A DNA stretch of 64,000 nucleotides from Rufibacter ruber (GCF_001647275.1 NZ_LRMM01000013.1:1-64000); one strand, 5' to 3'. Positions 34,805 through 43,728 are shown, numbered from the stretch's first letter. The notes: generated from the letters alone by a model not told the origin. A program made the numbers and translations.

Positions 34805-34850
34805 TTCTGTTTTAGGGCTGTTTTCAGAAAAACAGCTCCAAAACAGAAAT
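34805..34850. repeat. HP hairpin
   Basis: TTCTGTTTTAGGGCTG / CAGCTCCAAAACAGAA around TTTTCAGAAAAA; outer arms start with TTCTG instead of CCTG on both sides, a paired change. Confidence 0.8.
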
Positions 34851-34892
34851 TCAGCTAAAAACCAACTCAAGCCCCAGAGCGGACAAAAAATT

Positions 34893-34934
34893 TCTGTTTT
34901 TGGCCTGTTTTCTGGAAAACAGGTCAAAAACACC
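34893..34934. repeat. HP hairpin
   Basis: TCTGTTTTTGGCCTGTTTTC / GAAAACAGGTCAAAAACA, 43 bp after the previous copy, so the divergent gap before the RlmI-type gene has two. I see nothing else in that 530-bp gap. Confidence 0.8.
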
Positions 34935-35106
34935 TGCTTCTGTCCTGGTGGCCCAGCGGCTATCCTGAAGGCAGATTCCCCCTTCTTTGGGCTTCCTGTT
35001 CTGCCAACATACAAAGAAGCGGCGGCTCCCGCACCACAAAGCCATATTTTTTCCCGATTTTTGCAGAAACAAACTTCGGCGCAGCCGAAAGCACAGCCCA
35101 CAGATT

Positions 35107-36294
35107 ATGACCGCACTACCTTCTATCATCCTGCACAACGGCAAAGAGCACTCGCTCAAACGTTTTCACCCGTGGGTCTTCTCAGGGGCCATCAAAAAGA
35201 TGGACGAGGGCGTGCAGGAGGGCGACGTGGTGGCCGTCTATACCAACCGCCGCGAGTTCCTGGGCATTGGTCACTACCAGCCGGGCTCCATTGCGGTGCG
35301 CATCTTCTCGTTTGACGAAGTAGAGATTGACTACGCCTTCTGGAAGAGCCGCGTGCAGCGCGCCGTGGACTACCGCCGGGAGCAGGGCTTCCTGGACAAC
35401 CCCCAGACAGATGTGTACCGGGTCATCTTCGCCGAAGGTGACAGCCTGCCCGGCCTCATAGTAGATGTGTACGGCAACACCGCCGTGCTGCAGGCGCACA
35501 ACGTGGGCATGTTCCACGTGCGTCATGAGATTGCCCGGGCGCTGGTAGAAGTCTATGACGGCACCCTCACCGCCGTGTATGACAAAAGCGCCGAGACCTT
35601 GCCCAGCAAAGGAACCGAGCAGGGCCAGAACGGCTACCTCATTGGCGAAACGCCCGTGCCGCACGTGGTCACTGAGAACGGCAACAAGTTTCTGGTGGAC
35701 TGGGTGACGGGGCAGAAGACCGGCTTCTTCATTGACCAGCGCGAAAACCGGGCCCTGCTGGCGCATTACTCCAAAGGCAAAACCGTCTTGAACACCTTCT
35801 GCTACACCGGCGGCTTCTCTATTTACTCTTTGAACGCCGGGGCCACCGCCGTGCACTCAGTAGATGTCTCCAAGAAAGCCATTGCCCTCACAGAGCAGAA
35901 CGCCGAATTAAACCAAGGCCAGGACCGCCACCAAGCCACCGCCATTGATACGTTTGAGTTCTTGCGTGGGAAAGAAGGTCTGTATGATGTGATTGTCCTG
36001 GACCCGCCTGCCTTTGCCAAGAGCCAGAAAGTACGCCACAACGCGCTCATGGGCTACAAGCGCCTCAACGCCGAGGCCATTGAAAAGATCAAGCCCGGCG
36101 GGATCATCTTCACCTTCTCCTGCTCGGGCGTGGTGGACAAAGACCTGTTCCAGAGCACCGTCATGGCCGCCGCCATTGAAGCCGGCCGTAACGTGAAAGT
36201 CATGCACCACCTCTCCCAACCCGCTGACCACCCCGTGAGCATCTTCCACCCGGAGGGTGAGTATTTGAAGGGCCTGGTGCTGTATGTAGAATAG
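35107..36294 (+). CDS. Class I rRNA (cytosine-C5) methyltransferase, RlmI family
   Basis: 395 aa from the ATG giving MTALPSIILHNGKEHSLKR; a longer frame of 40 codons upstream has no family likeness. A PUA-like N-terminus (HPWVFSGAIKKMD) is followed by a middle region and a Rossmann methyltransferase domain: TGQKTGFFIDQRENR, VLNTFCYTGGFSIYSLNAGA (SAM loop), SVDVSKKAI, and DVIVLDPPAFAKS (motif IV), then FSCSGVVD with a catalytic Cys. The E. coli RlmI methylates 23S rRNA C1962; the same target is inferred. Single-gene unit with a terminator. Confidence 0.93.
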   Translation: MTALPSIILHNGKEHSLKRFHPWVFSGAIKKMDEGVQEGDVVAVYTNRREFLGIGHYQPGSIAVRIFSFDEVEIDYAFWKSRVQRAVDYRREQGFLDNPQTDVYRVIFAEGDSLPGLIVDVYGNTAVLQAHNVGMFHVRHEIARALVEVYDGTLTAVYDKSAETLPSKGTEQGQNGYLIGETPVPHVVTENGNKFLVDWVTGQKTGFFIDQRENRALLAHYSKGKTVLNTFCYTGGFSIYSLNAGATAVHSVDVSKKAIALTEQNAELNQGQDRHQATAIDTFEFLRGKEGLYDVIVLDPPAFAKSQKVRHNALMGYKRLNAEAIEKIKPGGIIFTFSCSGVVDKDLFQSTVMAAAIEAGRNVKVMHHLSQPADHPVSIFHPEGEYLKGLVLYVE

Positions 36295-36295
36295 T

Positions 36296-36323
36296 TAGTA
36301 GCAGGTAGCACGTAGCAAGACTT
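36296..36323. repeat. Heptamer repeat, 4 units
   Basis: tagtagc, aggtagc, acgtagc, aagactt, just after the stop codon of the methyltransferase gene and before an HP element. Confidence 0.65.
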
Positions 36324-36327
36324 GTGA

Positions 36328-36374
36328 TTCCTGTTTTCGGGCTGTTTTCTGAAAAACGGCCCGAAAACAGGAAG
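36328..36374. repeat. HP hairpin
   Basis: TTCCTGTTTTCGGGCTG pairs with CGGCCCGAAAACAGGAA around TTTTCTGAAAAA; inner arms CGGGC/GCCCG. Confidence 0.9.
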
Positions 36375-36404
36375 GCCTCTGCCGTTTGATGTCGGCAGAG
36401 GCCT
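36373..36404 (+). terminator. Terminator of RlmI-type gene
   Basis: 12-bp stem AGGCCTCTGCCG / CGGCAGAGGCCT with an 8-nt loop, followed by TTCTGTTTTTTT. It directly abuts the preceding HP element. Confidence 0.88.
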
Positions 36405-36447
36405 TTCTGTTTTTTTCTAACCGCCAGTTGCCGGAGAAGCACTGGCG

Positions 36448-36666
36448 CGAGACTCCAGTCTCGTGACTGGGGATGAAGCGAGTCTCCAGACCCGCCGGGA
36501 ACCACCTGTTATTTCTTGAACGTGTATCAATTATTTATATGACTCAGAGGACATGGAAATAAATTTGAGCCAATAGAGGATCGGGAATGGACCTTTCGCT
36601 GCTGGGCAGCGAGAGTAGTCTGGAGACTACCAGTTATCCGTAGGCGCGAGTCTGGAGACTCGCGCC
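36448..36666. repeat. CGAGTCT/AGACTCG mini-hairpins
   Basis: Three members: CGAGACT-cc-AGTCTCG (36448-36463), GTAGTCT-gg-AGACTAC (36615-36630), GGCGCGAGTCT-gg-AGACTCGCGCC (36643-36666). All keep a 2-nt spacer while the stems change in pairs. The rest of this gap shows no gene. Confidence 0.7.
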
Positions 36667-36738
36667 AGAAGGTTGTTAACTTGATAAGCCACAGGAATCA
36701 CTTCCGCGTCAGAACAGGCACGCAAAGACTTGAATATT

Positions 36739-36779
36739 CCGTTTTTGGCCTGTTTTCGCCAAACCAGCCCAAAAACGGG
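36739..36779. repeat. HP hairpin
   Basis: CCGTTTTTGGCCTGTTTTC, loop GCC, then AAACCAGCCCAAAAACGG; outer arms start CCG/CGG, a paired variant of CCTG/CAGG. Confidence 0.8.
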
Positions 36780-36790
36780 AAAATAAAGTC

Positions 36791-36818
36791 TTGCTACCTG
36801 ATACGCGATACTTGATAC
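36791..36818. repeat. Heptamer repeat, 4 units
   Basis: ttgctac, ctgatac, gcgatac, ttgatac; the last base belongs to the stop codon of the rsmF-like gene. Confidence 0.6.
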
Positions 36819-38234
36819 TAAGCGAAGCGCCCCAGCACAAACTGCTTCTCCAAATTCTCCGGCTGCAGGGCTTCATCCAGACTCATTCTGATGCGCCATT
36901 CTTTGGGGTAGTGGTTGTTCACGCGGTTCTGGAGCTTCTTGCCCCAGCCCAACCCTACGCCGTTGAACTGCACCAGCACCCAGCCGTTGGCGGCTTCTTC
37001 CAAAGACACGTCTTCGCGGTGCAGGAACTTGAGGGCGGTGGCCAGGTCTACCTCCGCCCGCGGAAAAGCGTCTGGGGCCAAGTGCTGCGAGAGCGCCAAA
37101 GCGGGGAGCGGTTTTACGTTGTTTTTGACGGCTTCGGCCAGTTCAATACCACCATAGACCACGCGCAGATTCTCATACACCTGCTCCAGTTCCAGCATCC
37201 AGGCGGCGGGTAAAGCTCTGAGGGTGTCCTGATGTTTGACTATTTCCCAGTCTTTCGGCTCCTTGAGCCAGTTTTGCACCAGCGCTTTCTCCTGCTTTGA
37301 CGCTGATACCAGATAAGGCCGTTTGCTTTTGCGGTATTTGCCCGCTTCGTCGCCGCCGGTTTTGCGCACCGCGGCTAAAAAGAAACCTTCGCCCTGGGTT
37401 TTGTGGGGGTAGAAACGGTAGCCGTGCATGCCTTGTTCCACCGTTTGCGTGACCTGCCAGTCGGATTGCAGTTCCAGGGCAACGGTTTCTACATCTTGCT
37501 GTTGCGCCAGCCAGGCCAGGTTTTCTTCGTTTTCCTCAGCATTATAGGTACAAGTGCTGTAAATGAGCATGCCGCCGGGTTTGAGGCAGTCCCAGACATC
37601 CATGAGTATGCGGCGCTGGCGCTCAGAGCAGAGTTTCACGTTGGCCTCTGACCATTCCTGAATGGCATCCGGGTCTTTCCGGAACATGCCTTCGCCCGAG
37701 CAGGGCGCGTCTACCACCAGCACGTCAAAGAACCCGGTGAGCGACTGGAAATGGCTGGGGTCATTGTTCGTCACCACCACGTTGCCGCTGCCCCATTTCT
37801 GAATATTTTCGGCCAGAATGCCGGCGCGGGCCCTAATGACCTCATTGCTCACCAGCAGGCTCTCAGGCGAAAGCAGCGAAGCCAAATGGGTCGATTTTCC
37901 GCCAGGAGCGCCGCACAAATCCAGCACCGCCAGCGGCTCCTCCAGGTCTACGCTTTGGGTGAGCGCCTGCTCCAGAAACATAGAACTGGCCTCCTGCACA
38001 TAGTAGGCGCGCCGTGAAACAGCGGGTCAGCGTGAAGCTGGGGCGGGTGGGGAGGTAGAAGCCGGTTTGGGTCCAGGGCACTTCGGGCAAGCCCGATGGC
38101 AAATCTGCTTTGCCTGTATTCACCCGTATGCTGGTGGGCGAGGCTTGGCCCAAAGCCGCCGTGAAAGCGTCAAAATCTGCTCCCAACTGGGTTTGCATAC
38201 GGTTCTGGAACGAAGACGGAAGTTGTACAGGCAT
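36818..38234 (-). pseudogene. RsmF/NOP2-type rRNA cytosine-C5 methyltransferase, two frameshifts
   Basis: The full gene would be about 472 aa. The N-terminus (MPVQLPSSFQNRMQTQLG, SPTSIRVNTGKAD) is in one frame up to RPSFTL; DPLFHG follows in a second; YYVQEASSMFLEQAL and the whole catalytic part are in a third, open from 37999. Restoring one G at each of about 38027 and 38012 rebuilds the expected FTLDPLFHGGAYYVQEASS. The catalytic part is intact: LDLCGAPGGKST (SAM), VVDAPCSGEGMFRKD and YSTCTYNAEENE with both Cys. The product would methylate 16S rRNA C1407 (E. coli RsmF); the target here is inferred. Either an assembly error or a recent pseudogene. Confidence 0.85.
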
Positions 38235-38280
38235 AAATGAAAGTCAAAACGTAAAGCCTAAGCCACCGCAAAGATACCAT

Positions 38281-38326
38281 TTCTGTTTTTGGCTTGTTTT
38301 CTGAAAAACAGGCACAGAAAGACAGG
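38281..38326. repeat. HP hairpin, degenerate
   Basis: TTCTGTTTTTGGCTTGTTTTC then GAAAAACAGGCACAGAAAGAC: 3' arm carries an insertion and no longer mirrors the left one fully. Confidence 0.65.
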
Positions 38327-38350
38327 ATTTCAGACTCAATCAAGAATGTG

Positions 38351-38437
38351 GTCATCCTGGAAAGATCTTGGCAGCGAACGGCATTAATAAGTAATCAGGG
38401 CTTTTCTAGCTTGCCCACAAGATCCTTTCAGGATGAC
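38351..38437. repeat. 87-bp palindromic repeat, copy 2
   Basis: GTCATCCTGGAAAGATCTTG and CAAGATCCTTTCAGGATGAC ends are kept, exactly 87 bp as in copy 1; the inner arms have diverged. Confidence 0.75.
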
Positions 38438-38479
38438 AAGATATGGGGGGGCACGGCTATCATGATGTAAACATCGCCC

Positions 38480-38608
38480 TTTCGGATTTATTAATCCGAA
38501 AGTTGTTTGTCGGGGATTTACCAATCCCCGTGCCTGCGTTATTGCAGCCAGCCAGCTACGGGGATTAGGAAATCCCCGACAGAGTGGTTCGGGATTATAA
38601 ATCCCGAA
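38480..38608. repeat. Four GGATT/AATCC mini-hairpins
   Basis: CTTTCGGATT (38480-38502), CGGGGATT-tacc-AATCCCCG (38511-38530), CGGGGATT-agga-AATCCCCG (38559-38578) and TTCGGGATT-ata-AATCCCGAA (38588-38608). Stems are perfect in each, while outer arms and loops differ. Confidence 0.8.
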
Positions 38609-38687
38609 TAGCAAAGCAGCAACGTGCGATGAATGGAAGTGATGAACAGCACACTCCCTCTCCACGGGAGAGGGGCTGGTGTGAGGT

Positions 38688-38727
38688 CCTGTTTTTGCTG
38701 TTTTCAGAAAAACAGGCCAAAAATAGA
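38688..38727. repeat. HP hairpin with shortened left arm
   Basis: CCTGTTTTTG, then CTGTTTTCAG and AAAAACAGGCCAAAAATAG: the left arm lacks the GGC present on the right. It touches the stop of the next minus-strand gene. Confidence 0.65.
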
Positions 38728-38728
38728 A

Positions 38729-39802
38729 TTACTCTGCCGGAACAATGGGTTCTTTGCGGGTGGTAATCTTGCCGGGCTTGCGTATGGTTTTGTTCTGGTA
38801 CGTGGGTTGCTCCACAAAGGCCACCACCTTCAAGGTCAGGTCTAGGCCGGTGATGGTGCTGGGGTTGTCAAAGCCGAGGTACAGGTAGCCGTCTTCGGTT
38901 TTGGGCGTCTGCGTGGCCAGCACTTTGCCGTAGTCGCTGAGCACGTCCTGCCCCTTGGCCACAGCGTAGGGTTTCCAGCCTTCCTCTTCATTCTTGAACA
39001 GCGCGGCATTCTTCTGGTTGAGCAGGTAGTAGCTGATGTAGCCGCTGCTCTTCACCTGGGGCAACTGCGGCAAAAGCCCCAGCCCGAACGCCACCAGCGG
39101 GTTACTCCCAGTCAGCAACGCAGAGGCGCCTTTGGCCAGGGTTTTGCCCGTCTCCTGCAGCGCCTCTACAGACTCCTGGCCCACCCCCACCCAGTACACC
39201 CAATGCTTGGTACCAGCCGGTAATTTAAAGCGCTCATACGTGCGGTTGTTGCTGCCCAGGCTGGCCCGGGAAGACACCCTGAACGTCTTGTCCAGCAGCG
39301 GCTCCGGCACCAGCTCGGTTTTCACCAGCACCTTTTGGGTGGCGGTGGTCCAGGTGGTGTCCTGTACCGTGCGCCAGGCCACGTGGGTGTTGAAATGCTG
39401 CGTGGCTGCGCTGCCCGGGATTCTGGTGAGGGTGAAGTGGCTCCTGGTGCTGGTTTCAGACAGACTCTGCAGCGTAATGGTGTACACAGACTTCTGCGGA
39501 ATGTTGAGTTTCAGATTGTTCACCTTCTTGGCTTCCTCTGTGGCATACAGCGGGGAGTTGGAGAAATACTCGGTCACGGTGAGCTTGTAGTTGACCTTGG
39601 CCTTGTTCTCCAGGTTCAGCACCACCACATCACCCGCCTGAAACGCATAATGGAACTGGGTGACCGGTTGGGCCGTGCCCGCCACCTGCACCTCCAGATC
39701 AGCTATTTTGAGGGCCTTGCCGCCTTGGGCAAGCGCTTGAAAAGAACACAGCAGGAGCAGGCCGTACAGAACCTGAATGCGCCGTGGGGAGAGAAAAGCC
39801 AT
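38729..39802 (-). CDS. Exported protein, function unknown
   Basis: 357 aa with a signal peptide (VLYGLLLLCSFQALAQG). The mature protein begins with a beta-rich stretch (VVLNLENKAKVNYKLTVTEYF). A Gly/Leu-rich hydrophobic stretch occurs near 240-260 (LTGSNPLVAFGLGLLPQLP). The C-terminus is basic (KTIRKPGKITTRKEP). I do not recognise a family. It probably shares a transcript with the lipoprotein gene 56 bp upstream. Confidence 0.75.
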   Translation of the reverse strand: MAFLSPRRIQVLYGLLLLCSFQALAQGGKALKIADLEVQVAGTAQPVTQFHYAFQAGDVVVLNLENKAKVNYKLTVTEYFSNSPLYATEEAKKVNNLKLNIPQKSVYTITLQSLSETSTRSHFTLTRIPGSAATQHFNTHVAWRTVQDTTWTTATQKVLVKTELVPEPLLDKTFRVSSRASLGSNNRTYERFKLPAGTKHWVYWVGVGQESVEALQETGKTLAKGASALLTGSNPLVAFGLGLLPQLPQVKSSGYISYYLLNQKNAALFKNEEEGWKPYAVAKGQDVLSDYGKVLATQTPKTEDGYLYLGFDNPSTITGLDLTLKVVAFVEQPTYQNKTIRKPGKITTRKEPIVPAE

Positions 39803-39858
39803 AGGGCAGAGAATCGTAAAGGTCAGTTTTGCTGCAATTTACGAAAAACAGGTCAGAT

Positions 39859-40281
39859 TCAGAGCCGCTGTTCCAGCCAGACTTTCCGGGCCACACCCAC
39901 GCCTACAAAATTGCCCCGGCCGCCGCCGCGCAGCACAATGGCCACGTCCTGCCCCTGCCGCAGCTCGCTCAGGCTTATGGTTTTCCCTTCCGGGTCCACA
40001 ATCTGGGTAGTGGGCAGCACCAGCACATACGCCCGGTTGTAGCGCGAATCTGGGGTAGAACCAAAGCCCTCTACCTCCAGCATCACCTGCCCCTGGTCAT
40101 AGCGGCTCTGAAAAATAGAACCTCTAATGTCTACCCGCTGCGGGGCCATGCTTTTATACTGCACCGTAGCCGCCTCAGCGTTGGCATCTGCCGGCGCGTT
40201 GGCCGTTTTACAGCCTGACAGCCAACCAAGGGCCACCACCCAAAAAGCAAAGAAAACCGTTCTTATATTCTTGTATTCCAT
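39859..40281 (-). CDS. Small lipoprotein, function unknown
   Basis: 140 aa from MEYKNIRTVFFAFWVVAL; lipobox Cys24 in WLSGCKTA. The rest is beta-rich (VMLEVEGFGSTPDSRYNRAYVLVLPTTQIV). An upstream ATG 14 codons earlier lies in an A+T-rich stretch before any signal and is not preferred. Upstream of the 357-aa exported protein, likely co-transcribed. Function not recognised. Confidence 0.75.
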   Translation of the reverse strand: MEYKNIRTVFFAFWVVALGWLSGCKTANAPADANAEAATVQYKSMAPQRVDIRGSIFQSRYDQGQVMLEVEGFGSTPDSRYNRAYVLVLPTTQIVDPEGKTISLSELRQGQDVAIVLRGGGRGNFVGVGVARKVWLEQRL

Positions 40282-40339
40282 CCTTTTACCTCCTTGATCT
40301 ATTTTCTCTTTTAACGGCGGCAAGCCAATGGTAGATATA

Positions 40340-40380
40340 CCTGTTTTTGGCTTGTTTTCAGGAAAACAGCCCGAAAACGG
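40340..40380. repeat. HP hairpin in a divergent gap
   Basis: CCTGTTTTTGGCTTGTTTTC / GAAAACAGCCCGAAAACGG. It lies between two divergent gene starts, so no transcript of a flanking gene ends here. Confidence 0.8.
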
Positions 40381-40478
40381 AGTTTTTCTCTGTTAGAAAT
40401 TGTTCTTCTGCTGTCCGTATTTATCAGCCGCAAATCCCTAACTTGAACCGTTTTCCGCGGCGCGGAATTCTCTTATTT

Positions 40479-41858
40479 ATGGCGAAGATTAAAACAGCAT
40501 ATTTCTGTCAGAACTGCGGGGCGCAGTCGGCGAAGTGGGTGGGGCGCTGCCCGGCCTGCGGCGAATGGAACACGTACGTAGAGGAAGTGGTGGCCCGCGA
40601 GGACGTGACGCCCACCACCGCCTGGAAAGTGGGTTCCAGCAGCCAGACCGTAGCCGCCAAACCCAAGCCCATTGCCGAGATTACCTATTCTGAGCAGCAC
40701 CGCATTGTGACCCAAGACGGCGAACTGAACCGCGTGCTGGGCGGCGGCATTGTACCGGGTTCCATGGTCTTAATTGGCGGGGAGCCGGGCATTGGTAAGT
40801 CTACGCTCATGCTCCAGATTGCGCTGAGTTTGAAGAACGAGCGCGTCTTGTACATTTCGGGCGAGGAAAGCGAGCAGCAGATTAAAATGCGCGCCGAGCG
40901 GCTGGGCGCCCAACACCCCAACTGCTTTATTCTCACCGAGACCGGCACCCAGAACATTTTCAAGCAGATTGAACAGCTAAGGCCCGAGGTGTTGATTGTA
41001 GACTCCATCCAGACCTTGCATTCATCGTTTATTGAGAGCGGGGCGGGCAGCGTGGCGCAGGTGCGCGAGTGTACGGCAGAGCTGCTAAAGTTCGCAAAGG
41101 AGAGCGGCACGCCAGTGTTCCTGATTGGGCACATCACCAAAGAAGGCAACCTGGCGGGGCCTAAGATTCTGGAGCACATGGTAGACACGGTGCTGCAGTT
41201 TGAGGGCGACCGCCACATGACGTACCGCATTCTGCGCACCACCAAAAACCGTTTCGGGAGCACGTCTGAACTGGGCATTTACGAGATGCTGGGCACCGGC
41301 CTAAGAGAGGTGAGCAACCCCTCTGAGATTTTGATTTCGCAGCGCGAGGAGACGTTCAGCGGCATTACCATTGGCGGCACCATGGAAGGCAACCGGCCTT
41401 TGCTCATTGAGGTACAGAGCCTGGTCACGCCTGCCACGTACGGCACACCGCAGCGTACTGCCACGGGTTTTGATGTGAAACGCCTGAACATGCTGCTGGC
41501 CGTGCTGGAGAAACGCGGCGGCTTTAAGCTGGGCACCCAAGACGTGTTTTTGAACATTGCCGGCGGTCTGAAAGTAGAAGACCCGGCGCTGGATTTGGCT
41601 ATCTGCGCGGCGCTGCTGTCGTCGTTTGAAGACATTGCCATTCCGCATACCTCCTGTTTTGCCGCAGAAGTGGGCCTGGGCGGCGAGGTACGGGCGGTGC
41701 ACCGCATTGAGCAGCGCATCTCTGAGGCAGAAAAATTAGGCTTCCAGGATATTTATATTTCCAAATACAACAAGAAAGGCGTTGATTTAAGTAGATTTAC
41801 CATTAAGATTCACGCGGTGAGCCGGTTAGAGGAAGTGTTCAGCGGACTTTTCGGGTAA
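40479..41858 (+). CDS. radA: DNA repair protein RadA
   Basis: 459 aa from the ATG giving MAKIKTAYFCQNCGAQ; a 44-codon extension reads through an HP repeat and is rejected. Zinc finger with Cys10, Cys13, Cys24, Cys27. The RecA-like ATPase has Walker A GGEPGIGKST, Walker B VLIVDSIQ, and the RadA-specific KNRFG motif (TTKNRFGSTSELG). The C-terminal Lon-protease-like domain (LNIAGGLKVEDPALDLAICAALLSS) lacks need for proteolysis. It is a hexameric branch-migration helicase for recombination. Length normal. Confidence 0.96.
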   Translation: MAKIKTAYFCQNCGAQSAKWVGRCPACGEWNTYVEEVVAREDVTPTTAWKVGSSSQTVAAKPKPIAEITYSEQHRIVTQDGELNRVLGGGIVPGSMVLIGGEPGIGKSTLMLQIALSLKNERVLYISGEESEQQIKMRAERLGAQHPNCFILTETGTQNIFKQIEQLRPEVLIVDSIQTLHSSFIESGAGSVAQVRECTAELLKFAKESGTPVFLIGHITKEGNLAGPKILEHMVDTVLQFEGDRHMTYRILRTTKNRFGSTSELGIYEMLGTGLREVSNPSEILISQREETFSGITIGGTMEGNRPLLIEVQSLVTPATYGTPQRTATGFDVKRLNMLLAVLEKRGGFKLGTQDVFLNIAGGLKVEDPALDLAICAALLSSFEDIAIPHTSCFAAEVGLGGEVRAVHRIEQRISEAEKLGFQDIYISKYNKKGVDLSRFTIKIHAVSRLEEVFSGLFG

Positions 41859-41863
41859 GGCTT

Positions 41864-41889
41864 TCCTGTTTTTGAACTGTTTTTTGGAG
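41864..41889. repeat. HP half element
   Basis: Only the left half (CCTGTTTTTGAACTGTTTTT) remains, 5 bp after the radA stop; the right arm has been lost or replaced. Confidence 0.6.
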
Positions 41890-42015
41890 AATATGTTGTA
41901 AGGACATGTTTATAGTTTGGCATAGGGGCGGCCAGTGGCCGGAACAAACCAACCTGTAACCTGTTCTGATTTTCAACAACGCGTACCGGCATCCCCAACC
42001 TATATTTTATCAGCT

Positions 42016-43458
42016 ATGCTTGAGTTCTCTAAAAAGCTGTTGACCGCTCTGGTTCTTACGCTCCTGCTGAGCTATTCAGCGTGGGCGCAGAAAACGGTGA
42101 CCATTTCTGGCAAAATCAATAAGCCTATTAGTGACAGCGTGCTGCTGGAGATTTACACCGTACCGGCCTCCTACACCGGTGAGTCGCACACCACGGCCTT
42201 GTCTAAGAGCGGCGACTTCACTATCACCGCCCCCCTGGCAGAGCCCATGCTGGCTGAGCTGGTGCACGGTTCAGAGTCTATCATGCTGTTCCTGCAGCCG
42301 GGAGACAACCTGGATGTCAAGGTGAACGCTGATGATTTTATCTACAGCATCAAATTCAAAGGCAAAGGTACCAATGAGAACGCTTACCTGCTGCAATACG
42401 AGCGCAAGTTTGAGGAGGAGGAAGATTACCAGGTGCTGCCAGACAACGTGCACAAACGGGAGAAGGAGTTCCTGCAGTTTCTGGAGGAGCGCCGCCAGGA
42501 CCAGCGCGATTTCCTGGAGAAATTCACCAAAAGCTCCCCCGTCTCAGAGGCGTTCATGCAATATGCCCAGGCCCAGATTGAGTTCAGCTACGCCAATGAC
42601 CGCCTGACCTACCCGGAAGTACGCAAGCGGGTGGGTGGCCTCCCGCCCCAGCTCTCCAGCAGCTATTATGGCTACCTGAAAGAAATTGACCTGAACAAGG
42701 CGGGGGCGGTGCGCAACCAGGCCTACCTTGACTTTCTGGTGAACTACTTCCAGCACAAGGCCCTGAGTGACCGCCGCGGCAACCCGGAGCGGGACTATTA
42801 CCCCATTATGTACAACATGGTGAAGCAGGAACTCAAAGGCCCCGCCCGGGAGATGATGATGTCCCGCATCCTGTCTCAGTCTATCAAGTTTGGGTACGTG
42901 CCAGACACAGATGCCATGTACCGTGATTTTCAGCAGGAAGCAAGAATACCCCAGTTTATCAGCTACGTGAAAGGCCAGTACCAGCAGTTCAGAAAAGTAG
43001 GCATGGGCAGCGCGGCCCCTAACTTCACGTTGCTGTCTTCTACCGGTGACAGCGTCTCCCTGAGCAGCTTAAAAGGCAAGATCGTCTACCTGGGTTTCTG
43101 GCGCGCCGCCTGCGGTATCTGCACCGTTGACCAGCAGGCGTACAAGTTCTTTGCCGAACAGCTGGCCCCCAAAGACGTGGTGCTGGTACAAGTGTCTGTG
43201 GGGGAGGAGCTGGAGGCCTGGAAACAGAAAGTAGCCCAAAAACCCATTCCTGCGCTCCAGCTGCACCTGGCCAGCCCATCTGCCAAGCTGGTGAAAGACT
43301 ATGACCTAAAAACGTTCCCCAGTTATTATCTGATTGACCCCAACGGCAACATCATCAGCTCTAACGCCCGCCGCCCCGGCCACGCCGAAGGTGCCCGCGA
43401 GATAGCCGCCCTCATTGACCAGTACCGCCTGACCCAAACCCAGGCAAAGGGGAAATAA
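42016..43458 (+). CDS. Exported TlpA/ResA-like thioredoxin-fold protein
   Basis: 480 aa from MLEFSKKLLTALVLTLLLSY (signal peptide, cut near AWAQ). An N-terminal DUF4369-like beta domain (about 25-110: VTISGKINKPISDSVLLEIY), a helical middle, then a C-terminal redoxin domain (about 335-475): APNFTLLSSTGDSVSLSSLKGKIVYLGFWRAACGICTVDQQ. The active motif is CGIC in place of CGPC. The cis-Pro is within TFPSYYLIDPNGNI. It is probably a periplasmic thiol reductase or lipid-anchored assembly factor. The start was moved from 41935 as the earlier codons show no signal. Confidence 0.87.
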   Translation: MLEFSKKLLTALVLTLLLSYSAWAQKTVTISGKINKPISDSVLLEIYTVPASYTGESHTTALSKSGDFTITAPLAEPMLAELVHGSESIMLFLQPGDNLDVKVNADDFIYSIKFKGKGTNENAYLLQYERKFEEEEDYQVLPDNVHKREKEFLQFLEERRQDQRDFLEKFTKSSPVSEAFMQYAQAQIEFSYANDRLTYPEVRKRVGGLPPQLSSSYYGYLKEIDLNKAGAVRNQAYLDFLVNYFQHKALSDRRGNPERDYYPIMYNMVKQELKGPAREMMMSRILSQSIKFGYVPDTDAMYRDFQQEARIPQFISYVKGQYQQFRKVGMGSAAPNFTLLSSTGDSVSLSSLKGKIVYLGFWRAACGICTVDQQAYKFFAEQLAPKDVVLVQVSVGEELEAWKQKVAQKPIPALQLHLASPSAKLVKDYDLKTFPSYYLIDPNGNIISSNARRPGHAEGAREIAALIDQYRLTQTQAKGK

Positions 43459-43459
43459 G

Positions 43460-43499
43460 CTGTTTCTGGCCTCCTTTTCAGAAAACAGCCCCAAAACAG
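43460..43499. repeat. HP hairpin
   Basis: CTGTTTCTGGCCTCCTTTTC / GAAAACAGCCCCAAAACAG, starting 2 bp past the stop of the TlpA-like gene; arms are of different variants. Confidence 0.7.
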
Positions 43500-43565
43500 A
43501 ACGGCTTAAACGGCAGCATGGGTTAACTTCTTCTCTTTTAAACTTCTGAAGAAAGTGTGGGTTAA

Positions 43566-43728
43566 GAGCCTGTTTAAAAAATGGCCTTCATGCTTTCATA
43601 CAGGCCACAGCAAGAAGCTGGCTAGCACTTTTAGCGCCTTCGTGGCGCTGCTACGAGGCTCAAAAAACGCTTTGGCAGAACCTCGCTCTTGCTTTTTTCG
43701 CTGATGAACCTAAAATGTAAACAGGCGC
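43566..43728. repeat. 160-bp element with terminal inverted repeats, copy 2
   Basis: 163 bp; ends GAGCCTGTTTAAAAAATG and AAAATGTAAACAGGCGC are inverted repeats. Internal CTTTGGCAGAACCTCGCTCTTGC and GGCGCTGCTACGAGG recall, but do not closely match, copy 1. Confidence 0.5.

Noticed and set aside
34987-35106. N-terminal extension of the RlmI-type methyltransferase by 40 codons
   Set aside because: Basic, Cys/His-rich and without likeness to the PUA start of the family, which begins at 35107.
38480-38608. CRISPR array
   Set aside because: Four hairpins of similar look, but they have different stems and irregular gaps, and no cas gene is in the window.
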